A DNA stretch of 64,000 nucleotides from Paracnuella aquatica. GTDB lineage: Bacteria > Bacteroidota > Bacteroidia > Chitinophagales > Chitinophagaceae. Location of the stretch: positions 1 through 64,000 of the forward strand of contig NZ_QOWJ01000002.1 in assembly GCF_003332885.2 (NCBI RefSeq). Direction: 5' to 3'. The number at the start of each line of letters is the position of its first letter. Positions within the stretch are counted from its first letter, which is position 1. Position numbers and translations under genes: made by a program. Of this stretch, positions 23,752-31,008 are shown piece after piece. The notes under the pieces were generated by a model, which was not told where the DNA came from, made no database searches, and saw only the letters and a program-made list of their open reading frames with translations.

Positions 23752-24945
23752 ATGAAACCATACACCCTTAGTGCGGCACAGGTGCTGCTGATGGCGTTGT
23801 GCACCGGATTGATCGTAGCCAACATCTATTACTGCCAGCCCCTGGTGGTGCTCATCAGCCGCGAGTTTGGCGTGGCCGAAAGTACCGGCGGCACCATTAC
23901 TTTTTTTACACAACTGGGCTATGCCCTGGGCCTCTTGTTTTTTGTGCCCCTGGGCGATATGTTTGAAAAACGCAGCCAGATCGTGGTGACCACGGCCCTG
24001 GCCGTAGTGTTCCTGGCAACTGCCGCCCTTTCCACATCACTAGCTATGCTGAGCGTGGCCTCCCTGCTTATTGGCGCCACCTCGGTAGTGCCGCAACTCA
24101 TTTTACCCCTCGCCGCCTACTGGGCACAACCACACCGCCGCGGAAAAGTTATTGGCATCATTATGAGCGGCCTGCTCATTGGCATATTACTGTCGCGAAC
24201 CATCAGCGGGCTTATTGGTGCCTGGCTGGGTTGGCGCGGCATGTTTTGGATTGCGGCCGGTATTTCGGCGCTGCTGCTGGTGCTGATGCAAACACTTTTT
24301 CCAAAAACACCACCTTCCTTTAAAGGGCATTACGGGCAACTGATGCGGTCGCTGGTTACACTGGTTAAGGAGCAACCGGTGCTTCGGGAAGCCACTGCCA
24401 TCAATGCATTGACCTTTGCGTCTTTTGGCCTGTTTTGGACTACCATGGTGCTGCACCTTTCGGGGCCGCCCTTCAATTTTAATTCCGGCGCCATTGGCTT
24501 GTTTGGATTGGCGGCTGTGGCCGGCGCACTGGTGGCGCCGCTTGTTGGCGGCCGTGCCGATCGTGGCAATCCGCGGGTAGCCATAGGCTATGGGCTATCA
24601 GCCGTGTTGCTGTCTTACCTGGTATTTTACTTTTGGGGAAATGCTGTGGTGGGAATGGTCATCGGCATTATTTTGCTCGACCTGGGCCAGCAGTCGGTAC
24701 ATGTAAGCAACCAAACCCGTGTGTATGCGCTTTTACCCGAAGCTCGCAACCGCCTTAATACTGTGTACATGACGGTGAGTTTTATAGGCACGGCAGCCGG
24801 CTCGGCATTGGGGCTGTGGGTATGGCAGGGGTGGGGCTGGAGCGGCGTGTGCATTACCGGCGCACTGTTGCTGGGCGGGGCATTTTTTATTTATAGCCTT
24901 ACGGCAAAACATATTGCTACAAAAGCCACGGTTTCCCAACCCTGA
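23752..24945 (+). CDS. Major facilitator superfamily transporter
   Basis: A 397-residue inner-membrane transporter with about 12 helices. The N-terminus (VLLMALCTGLIVANIYYCQPLVVLI) is typical of the YgaY/AraJ-like drug:proton antiporter group, and the loop 2-3 motif is present as PLGDMFEKRSQIV (relative of GxLaDrxGrk). The central cytoplasmic loop is near residues 185-210 (FPKTPPSFKGHYGQ). Substrate unknown, probably efflux. The gene is preceded by its own promoter and has no neighbour in the same operon apart from a possible read-through to 25092. Confidence 0.85.
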   Translation: MKPYTLSAAQVLLMALCTGLIVANIYYCQPLVVLISREFGVAESTGGTITFFTQLGYALGLLFFVPLGDMFEKRSQIVVTTALAVVFLATAALSTSLAMLSVASLLIGATSVVPQLILPLAAYWAQPHRRGKVIGIIMSGLLIGILLSRTISGLIGAWLGWRGMFWIAAGISALLLVLMQTLFPKTPPSFKGHYGQLMRSLVTLVKEQPVLREATAINALTFASFGLFWTTMVLHLSGPPFNFNSGAIGLFGLAAVAGALVAPLVGGRADRGNPRVAIGYGLSAVLLSYLVFYFWGNAVVGMVIGIILLDLGQQSVHVSNQTRVYALLPEARNRLNTVYMTVSFIGTAAGSALGLWVWQGWGWSGVCITGALLLGGAFFIYSLTAKHIATKATVSQP

Positions 24946-25001
24946 CCGCATTTATTTACAACAATCCGCTACCTGTGCTTTTTGTTTTTTTAAAAATAAA
25001 A

Positions 25002-25021
25002 GCGCTACAAGCATGTAGCGC
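25002..25021 (-). terminator. Hairpin GCGCTACA-AGCA-TGTAGCGC
   Basis: Perfect 8-bp stem; on the minus strand it is followed by TTTTATTTTTAAA, so it would act as a terminator for minus-strand transcription, although no minus gene lies next to it. It could also end the MFS transcript weakly. Confidence 0.4.
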
Positions 25022-25043
25022 CCACACCTCATTGCAAGCCGCT

Positions 25044-25051
25044 TACCTTTG
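25044..25051 (+). promoter_or_regulatory. -7 box TACCTTTG for the sugar dehydrogenase gene
   Basis: Exact TAnnTTTG match, 40 bases before the ATG at 25092. No clear -33 element. Confidence 0.55.
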
Positions 25052-25091
25052 TTTACATTCACGCTCCCTAATCAGAACACAACCGAAGTAT

Positions 25092-26225
25092 ATGTTTTAT
25101 CAATTTGCCTTACTCTTTTCTTTAGGCGTTGCGGCATGCAGCGCCAACACCAGCAACGAGCCAGCCGATGGTATAAACGAAGCCACCACCACGGCTGCCG
25201 ATACCACCAGTTTTAAAGTGGTGAAATTATACGAAGACCTTTCCAACCCCTGGGGCATGACTTGGCTATCCGATGGCCGCATGCTGGTAACCGAACGCAA
25301 CGGCGACATCCTTGTATTCAAGGGCGATAAGTTTACCGGCGAAAAACTGAGCGGCGTGCCCAAAGTAGTGGCGCAAGGCCAGGGCGGCCTGCTCGATATC
25401 CAGACGCATCCGGCCTATGCACAAAATGGCTGGATCTACATTACCTACAGCAAACCCATGCCCGGCGGGTCATCCACCGCGGTTACGCGTTTTAAACTGC
25501 AGGGCAACCAGGTGGTAAATGCGGAAGATGTGTTTGTGGCCAAGCCCGCACTCAACGCCGATTACCATTTTGGCAGCCGCATTGTGTGGGATAAAGCCGG
25601 CTTTATGTATGTAAGCGTTGGCGAACGGGGCACACAACCTAAAGTGCAGCAGCTCGACAACGATCATGGCAAAATCCACCGCATTTACGACGATGGCCGC
25701 ATCCCCGAAGACAACCCATTTGCCAAACAGGCAGGCGCTTCTAAATCCATTTGGACTTACGGCCACCGCAACCCGCAGGGCATGGTGTACGATGCTGCCG
25801 GCAACCGCATCTGGGCCATTGAGCACGGCCCCAAAGGCGGCGATGAACTGAACCTGATTGAGCCGGGTAAAAACTACGGCTGGCCCAAAACCTCGTACGG
25901 CATCAATTACGACGGCACCATCCTTACAAAAGATAAAGAGCTGGCCGGCGTTACCAACCCGGTACGTTACTGGGTGCCTTCTATTGCGCCCTGCGGCATG
26001 GCCATCGTTACCTCCGACCGCTACCCGGGCTGGAAAGGCAACCTGCTGGTAGGTGCCCTATCGTTCCGCTATGTAGCCCGTGTGCAATTGGACGGCGCCG
26101 GCTATAAAGGCGAAGAAAAACTGCTGGAAAATATTGGCCGGGTACGCCATGTGGCACAAAGCCCCGATGGTTACATTTACGTGCTAACCGAAGGCCCCGG
26201 GCAACTGATCAAACTGCAACCTTAA
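25092..26225 (+). CDS. PQQ-dependent sugar dehydrogenase-like lipoprotein
   Basis: A 377-residue protein exported as a lipoprotein (MFYQFALLFSLGVAAC, lipobox VAAC). The body is the six-bladed GSDH propeller of soluble aldose/glucose dehydrogenases: LSNPWGMTWLSDGRMLVTER, GQGGLLDIQTHPAYAQNG, HFGSRIVWDKAGFMYVSVGE, SIWTYGHRNPQGMVYD, IEHGPKGGDELN and IGRVRHVAQSPDGYIYVLTE. The histidine, the arginine and the GHRNPQG segment match the PQQ site of this family. It should oxidise aldoses in the periplasm with PQQ as cofactor, although PQQ supply cannot be judged here. Start set at 25092 by the lipoprotein signal. Confidence 0.88.
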   Translation: MFYQFALLFSLGVAACSANTSNEPADGINEATTTAADTTSFKVVKLYEDLSNPWGMTWLSDGRMLVTERNGDILVFKGDKFTGEKLSGVPKVVAQGQGGLLDIQTHPAYAQNGWIYITYSKPMPGGSSTAVTRFKLQGNQVVNAEDVFVAKPALNADYHFGSRIVWDKAGFMYVSVGERGTQPKVQQLDNDHGKIHRIYDDGRIPEDNPFAKQAGASKSIWTYGHRNPQGMVYDAAGNRIWAIEHGPKGGDELNLIEPGKNYGWPKTSYGINYDGTILTKDKELAGVTNPVRYWVPSIAPCGMAIVTSDRYPGWKGNLLVGALSFRYVARVQLDGAGYKGEEKLLENIGRVRHVAQSPDGYIYVLTEGPGQLIKLQP

Positions 26226-26249
26226 CCCACTTATTTAAACGGAACAGTT

Positions 26250-26726
26250 ATGAACGCACAAATCGACGCCGTTCGCAAAACCCGCAATTACTTGCTGCAA
26301 AATATTGCCGACCTGAGCAACGATGCACTCAACGAAGTACCTGTCGGTTTTAATAACAATATTATTTGGAACCTGGGGCACCTGGTGGCTGCGCAGCAAG
26401 GCATTTGCTACCTCCGCGCCGGGCTGCCCGCCAAAGTGGACGAAAGCATTATTGCCGCTTACCGCCCCGGCACCAAGCCCGAAGGCAAAGTAGATGACGC
26501 CGGCATTGCCCGCATCAAGGAACTCCTGTTTACTACACTCGACGAGCTGGAAGCCGACCTTGCTGCTGGCACCTGGACGCAATACCCGGCGTGGAGCACC
26601 CGCTATGGTGTAGACATTGATTCCATCGACAGCGCCATCAGCTTTTTGCAGTTTCACGAAGGGCTGCATTCAGGCTACATCATGGCGCTGAAGCGTGTGG
26701 TGCAACCGGCAGTGGCTGCAGTTTAA
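26250..26726 (+). CDS. DinB family protein
   Basis: A 158-residue four-helix-bundle protein of the DinB_2 superfamily (DNA-damage-induced / YfiT-like putative metal-dependent hydrolases). The metal-binding histidines are visible at IIWNLGHLVAAQQ (about residue 45) and LQFHEGLHSGYI (about residues 138-142). The substrate is unknown; related proteins act as thiol transferases. It begins 24 bases after the sugar dehydrogenase gene, so it is probably in the same operon. A bidirectional terminator follows. Confidence 0.88.
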   Translation: MNAQIDAVRKTRNYLLQNIADLSNDALNEVPVGFNNNIIWNLGHLVAAQQGICYLRAGLPAKVDESIIAAYRPGTKPEGKVDDAGIARIKELLFTTLDELEADLAAGTWTQYPAWSTRYGVDIDSIDSAISFLQFHEGLHSGYIMALKRVVQPAVAAV

Positions 26727-26741
26727 TGCAACACATTTTTA

Positions 26742-26777
26742 TAAAAAAAGCGGCACCTGAACAGGTGTCGCTTTTTT
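26742..26777. terminator. Bidirectional intrinsic terminator
   Basis: AAAAAAAGCGGCACCTG-AAC-AGGTGTCGCTTTTTT between the convergent genes ending at 26726 (+) and 26801 (-). Confidence 0.88.
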
Positions 26778-26800
26778 GTGTGCAGCTTTCAAGGGATCAA

Positions 26801-27466
26801 TTAAAAAGTAAAGCCCAGTCCCACTTTTACACTGCGGTTGTAGGCATTCATATTTTGTCCGGCATCTACCCGCGACAGGCCATGGTCGTATGCCGCGCTG
26901 ATGTTGACGCCGTTGGCAAACTGGTAGCCTACACCACCGGTAATGCCTGCATCCCAGCGGTTGAACTGTTGGGTAGCATCCATTTTTTTATTTAAAAGAT
27001 TAAAACCCAGTACGCCTGCAGTGGTGCGCAAACCGGCGCTGGCTAGGTACGAAACCTGCGGGCCGGCAAACACCTGGAACCCGCCCAGGTCGGCTTTCAG
27101 CACCACGGGCAAGTCGATATAATGGGTGGTTAAACGGGCTTTTGCATTGGCACCGATGAATTCAGCGCCTTTGATGCCCAGTTCGCCACGGAGCTCGTAA
27201 CCTTTTTGCGCATAATAAAGTGCAGGCTCTACCGATATGCCGTTACCCAGCGGTATGTTGACATAAGTACCGCCGTAAAAACCAGTGCGGTAAGCTTCGT
27301 TAATGGCGCCGTTGGTATAATCCAAAAGGCTGTTGAGGCTGGAAGTTGCATCGCCTTTGAGTGTGCCGATGGAGGCACCGCCACGAATACCAAAAGAAGG
27401 CGTTTCCTGTGCAAAGGCACCAAGGGAAAAAATAGAAAGGGCTGCGAGTAAAATTTGTTTTTTCAT
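26801..27466 (-). CDS. Outer-membrane beta-barrel protein (porin-family, OMP_b-brl)
   Basis: A 221-residue exported protein: signal MKKQILLAALSIFSLGAFAQ, then an eight-stranded-type barrel with FGIRGGASIGTLKGD, SVEPALYYAQKGYEL, THYIDLPVVLKADLGGFQVF, AGPQVSYLAS and VNISAAYDHGLSRV, ending in KVGLGFTF with the terminal phenylalanine. This is the common Bacteroidota 'porin family' small barrel with no known ligand. Highly hydrophilic loops are short. A TACCTATG box (one mismatch) on the minus strand near 27535 could be its promoter. Confidence 0.85.
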   Translation of the reverse strand: MKKQILLAALSIFSLGAFAQETPSFGIRGGASIGTLKGDATSSLNSLLDYTNGAINEAYRTGFYGGTYVNIPLGNGISVEPALYYAQKGYELRGELGIKGAEFIGANAKARLTTHYIDLPVVLKADLGGFQVFAGPQVSYLASAGLRTTAGVLGFNLLNKKMDATQQFNRWDAGITGGVGYQFANGVNISAAYDHGLSRVDAGQNMNAYNRSVKVGLGFTF

Positions 27467-27962
27467 AGTGAGCAGAACGGGTTTGGGGCGTTCATGCTTT
27501 TTAAGAAGGAAGGATGTCTTTTGGGATTAAAAGCCCATAGGTAAGGTTGTGTTAAAGGAAAATTGGGGTATAAATGGGGCAACTTTTTATTGATGAGGTA
27601 AAAATACCTCAATAGTTGAGCTTAATAGGTTATTTCGCAGCTTTGAAAAATTTTGGAACGCGGTTTGCAAATTCCTAATCGGTTTTTCATAGGATATTGG
27701 ATTTTAAAACGAAGCTGGGTTTCTACCCGGCTTTTCTTTTTTGCTGATGTCTACTTCGTCAACTGCACGGCATTTTCCAAAATAAAAAAGGAACACCCTG
27801 GTCTACCTGCAAATTGCAAAAACAGCACGCTGCAAACACACTACAAATAACGGAATGTTGCTATATTACAAAGCGGCCTGGTAAACTTTATAGGCCACGA
27901 ATAACCCACATAGGGCTTTGCTTTGCCGCCTTACACATTAAAATTCTAATGATATTGCACCG
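27467..27962. other. Gap holding small-RNA-like unit 3
   Basis: A 496-base AT-rich gap between divergent genes. It contains the third unit (27680-27742). The remainder (27750-27962) has no convincing gene; a GGGCTTTGCTTTGCCGCC stretch near 27913 resembles -7 boxes only loosely. Confidence 0.5.
27680..27742 (+). ncRNA. Small-RNA-like unit, copy 3
   Basis: The 27-base block is identical to copies 1 and 2, then GAAGCTGGGT-TTCT-ACCCGGCTTT and CTTTTTT. Lies between the start of a minus-strand barrel gene and the plus-strand histidine kinase (221 bases upstream of its GTG), again with no upstream plus-strand gene to terminate. Confidence 0.55.
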
Positions 27963-29747
27963 GTGAGTGATCAACCAAACAACACAAGCTTGCATACTGC
28001 GCCGTATTATCCCACCATTCAACAGTTTCAGCGGCTCTTCGATTATTCGCTGGATGTGCTTTGCTATTTCGATGCGGCCGGCCGCTTTGTACAGGCCAGC
28101 AAGGCTTCGGTGCAGCTGTGGGGTTATGCGCCGCAAGAGCTGGTGGGCAAACCCTTTACCGACCTGGTGATGCCTGAAGATCTGGAGCGATCGCTGCACA
28201 CATTTGCCGAAGGCAAAAAGGGCGGCAAAGTGGTGGGTTTTGAAAATAATTTTCGGCGCAAAGATGGCTCAATTGTACCTGTAATTTGGGTAGGCGAATG
28301 GGACGAACAGGAGCAAATGGTGATTGCGATAGCCCGGGACGCTACCGAAAAAAGAGCCGCCGAAGCTTACCGCAGCAAACAGGACCAATTACTCGAATCG
28401 ATTTTGGAGCGGATCCATGAAGGGTTTGTGGCTATGGACCGCAACTTCCGCGTTACCTTCTGGAATAAGGAAGCCGAAAACATTTTGCAAGTCCCAAAGG
28501 ACGCTGTGATGTACAAGGTTATCTGGGATTGCTTCCCGCCGGAAATCGCCACGGTATTCAGGCCGCGTTACGAACAGGCATTGACCACACAACAGCCGGT
28601 TCATTTTGAAACATTTAGGCCCCAGGTAAATATGGCCTTCGATATTTTTATTTATCCTTCGCCTGATGGCCTTGTTGTATTCATTCGCGACATAACCCAG
28701 CGCAAACAAACAGAAGAAGAACTGCGCCGCCTGTCGCTGGTGGCTCAGCAAACCGATAACATTATTGCCATTTCCGGCCTGGACCACCGCGTAATTTGGG
28801 TAAACGAAGCTTTTACCCGCATCACCGGCTACCGCTCCGATGAAGCCATTGGCAAACCTATTGGAAGCATTTTTGACGGACCCAGCACCGGACCAAACCA
28901 TTTTTCCATGGCCCAGGAAAAAATGGCCCAGTGTGAACCCTTCCGGATAGAAGTGCTGGCTTATAAAAAAAGCGGCGACACTTATTGGGCAGAAATCCTG
29001 TGTCAGCCTGTGTTTGATGAAGCAGGGAAATTGCTGCATTTTTTTTCGATGGCCACCGACATTACCGAACGCAAAAAGCTGCAACAGGTGCTGGACCGCG
29101 AACAGCAGCAACGTCAGCAAATGATTACCACGGCGGCCATAAAGGTGCAGGAGCAGGAGCGGTCGCAGGTAAGCCGCGAGCTGCACGACAATGTAAACCA
29201 GGTGCTCACCACCGTTAAGTTATACCAGGAGCTTTGCCGCGATGGCATTGGCGACAGCGGTGAGCTGGTGAACAAATCCATTGCACTGCTGCAGGATGCC
29301 ATCAATGAAATACGCAGCCTCTCCAAACGGTTGTCGGCGCCTTCGCTTAACCGCCTCAACCTGCGCGAATCGGTAACCGAACTCATCGAAACCATCGGCA
29401 TTACCGACAAATTGGAAATTGAACTTGATACTAACGGTATTGAAGCGCTGGAGGTGGCGCAGGATGTGCACCTCACCATTTACCGCATTTTGCAGGAGCA
29501 TTTTACCAACATACTCAAGCATGCCGAAGCCACCAAGGTATGGGTGCGCCTGTACCGCGTAGATAGCGTGCTGGTTTGCCAGGTTCGCGACAATGGTAAG
29601 GGCTTTGACCCGGGTCAAAAACGCAAAGGCATTGGAATCGGCAATATGGCCACCCGTGCCGAAAGTGTGAAAGGCCAGCTCCTGATCAACAGCGGCCCCG
29701 GCCAGGGCTGTGAGCTGGAAGCATCCATTCCTATTTACGAGGAATAG
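27963..29747 (+). CDS. Triple-PAS histidine kinase, NarX/DegS type, no adjacent regulator
   Basis: A 594-residue soluble sensor kinase. Three PAS/PAC modules: about residues 20-130 (LDVLCYFDAAGRFVQASKAS ... IARDATEKR), 145-255 (GFVAMDRNFRVTFWNKEAE ... VFIRDITQRK) and 265-375 (NIIAISGLDHRVIWVNEAF ... MATDITERK). The HisKA_3 helix has its histidine in SRELHDNVNQVL (about residue 407). ATPase motifs: EHFTNILKHAEA, DNGKGF and GIGIGNM. It shares ELHDNxNQ with the kinase at 16550. The start is GTG (27963). No response regulator is next to it; small-RNA-like unit 3 lies upstream in the same orientation. Confidence 0.9.
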   Translation: MSDQPNNTSLHTAPYYPTIQQFQRLFDYSLDVLCYFDAAGRFVQASKASVQLWGYAPQELVGKPFTDLVMPEDLERSLHTFAEGKKGGKVVGFENNFRRKDGSIVPVIWVGEWDEQEQMVIAIARDATEKRAAEAYRSKQDQLLESILERIHEGFVAMDRNFRVTFWNKEAENILQVPKDAVMYKVIWDCFPPEIATVFRPRYEQALTTQQPVHFETFRPQVNMAFDIFIYPSPDGLVVFIRDITQRKQTEEELRRLSLVAQQTDNIIAISGLDHRVIWVNEAFTRITGYRSDEAIGKPIGSIFDGPSTGPNHFSMAQEKMAQCEPFRIEVLAYKKSGDTYWAEILCQPVFDEAGKLLHFFSMATDITERKKLQQVLDREQQQRQQMITTAAIKVQEQERSQVSRELHDNVNQVLTTVKLYQELCRDGIGDSGELVNKSIALLQDAINEIRSLSKRLSAPSLNRLNLRESVTELIETIGITDKLEIELDTNGIEALEVAQDVHLTIYRILQEHFTNILKHAEATKVWVRLYRVDSVLVCQVRDNGKGFDPGQKRKGIGIGNMATRAESVKGQLLINSGPGQGCELEASIPIYEE

Positions 29748-29765
29748 ATAAACGGGAAGCCAAGA

Positions 29766-29829
29766 TTCAAAAGTAAAAATCCCGGTTTTGGATTTACAGC
29801 CCTTTTTACTTTTGAATTTTGGCTTTTTA
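29766..29829. repeat. Word-type inverted repeat (TTCAAAAGTAAAAA)
   Basis: Perfect 14-bp arms at 29766-29779 and 29803-29816 around a 23-base loop, followed by TTTTGGCTTTTTACTCC. It lies between convergent genes and probably serves as a terminator. The same words (TTCAAAAGGCAAAA, TTTTTACTTTTTAC) occur at 48301-48375. Confidence 0.7.
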
Positions 29830-29833
29830 CTCC

Positions 29834-31006
29834 TTACGCCACTGCAGGCTCAAGTGTGCTCACCACTTTTTTAGCAGGGCTTTTTTTACGCCGCCGTCCC
29901 CACCAAATGGCAAAGCCTGTAACCGGCAGCGATGCTGCAATAAGGCTGGCAAAAAACATCAGTATTTTACCGGCAAGGCCAATAACAGCTCCGGTGTGCA
30001 GGTCGTAATTCATGCGAAAAAGCTTGTCGGCAAAGGCGGCTTCGCCAAACCGGCCAAACACATGATCCACTGGCAGTTCTTTTAAAGTGTACTGGTCAAA
30101 ATAGCGGTAGTCAATTTTCCAATACGTTGCGCGGTCGGGGTTGGCGTTGGCCGCAATAGGCGATGCGGCCGACTCTGGCGGATGCACTTCAATAGCTTCG
30201 GCGGTGGGATACAACACCTGCATTTTTTGCCACACCTGGTCAATGGCTGGCGCATTGGCCACTGCTGCCCGGGATGCAGTAGTGTCGGAAAACGGCTCGG
30301 TGTACAGCAAGTCCTTTTGGCCACCGGCCGCCGTATAAGCACCTTTTGCAAACCACTGAAAGCCCCACACCAGCCCGGTAAACGCCAGGATAATGGCCAG
30401 CCAAGTCATGTAAAAACCCAGCACATTGTGCAGGTCGTAGTTACGGCGCCGCCAGCGCACATTCCATTTAATGCTAAAGCGCTGTTTGCGGGCCGCTTTG
30501 TTGCGCGGCCACCACAGCACCAGCCCCGATATCATCAGCACCACAAAAATGAGCGTTGCCGACGCCACAATGGGCTGCCCGATGTGCGCCGGCAGCCACA
30601 GGTAATAATGCCCCATGGTGACCACGCGGAAAAAATCGGTGTCCATGTTTTTCACCTTCAGCACCTCACCGCTGTACGGGTTTACATACACGTGGTAATA
30701 GTAGCTGATGGTGTTGGTGGCCAAATCGTAATGGTAAAAAATCACTTCGGCGGCCCGCTCCCTGCCCTGGTACATCACGGCATGCACATGCTTGCCGGGC
30801 AGTTGTTTTTCGGCAATGGGCTGCAGCACCGATGGGGCTAGTTGCGCCCTGGCCTCCGCCTGCACATAGCGATAAGGCTGCGTTGCCGATTCAATTTCCC
30901 GCTGAAACGCCAGGATGCAACCGGTAACGCCGAGGAACAAAATCACCAGCCCGGACAGGAGCCCGAGCCAGAGGTGTATCTGCAGCACAATTTTTTTCGT
31001 GGTCAT
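29834..31006 (-). CDS. PepSY-associated TM protein, siderophore-reduction type
   Basis: A 390-residue inner-membrane protein of the PepSY_TM family. The N-terminal helix (LQIHLWLGLLSGLVILFLGV) with conserved HLWLGL begins the family pattern; a periplasmic PepSY-like segment (residues about 45-130) is followed by LVLWWPRN, NYDLHNVLGFYMTWLAIIL and a last helix near residue 355 (FFASLIAASLPVTGFAIWWG). Conserved histidines in the helices suggest haem binding and reduction of ferric siderophores. It starts 2 bases after the receptor gene stop, so the two are one operon. The C-terminus is basic (RRRKKSPAKK). Confidence 0.88.
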   Translation of the reverse strand: MTTKKIVLQIHLWLGLLSGLVILFLGVTGCILAFQREIESATQPYRYVQAEARAQLAPSVLQPIAEKQLPGKHVHAVMYQGRERAAEVIFYHYDLATNTISYYYHVYVNPYSGEVLKVKNMDTDFFRVVTMGHYYLWLPAHIGQPIVASATLIFVVLMISGLVLWWPRNKAARKQRFSIKWNVRWRRRNYDLHNVLGFYMTWLAIILAFTGLVWGFQWFAKGAYTAAGGQKDLLYTEPFSDTTASRAAVANAPAIDQVWQKMQVLYPTAEAIEVHPPESAASPIAANANPDRATYWKIDYRYFDQYTLKELPVDHVFGRFGEAAFADKLFRMNYDLHTGAVIGLAGKILMFFASLIAASLPVTGFAIWWGRRRKKSPAKKVVSTLEPAVA

Positions 31007-31008
31007 GG

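Noticed and set aside
27653-27850. A 65-codon frame reading through small-RNA-like unit 3 (FFIGYWILKRSWVSTR)
   Set aside because: The corresponding frames in copies 1 and 2 have no shared start codon and diverge after the block; conservation is of hairpin pairing, not of protein.
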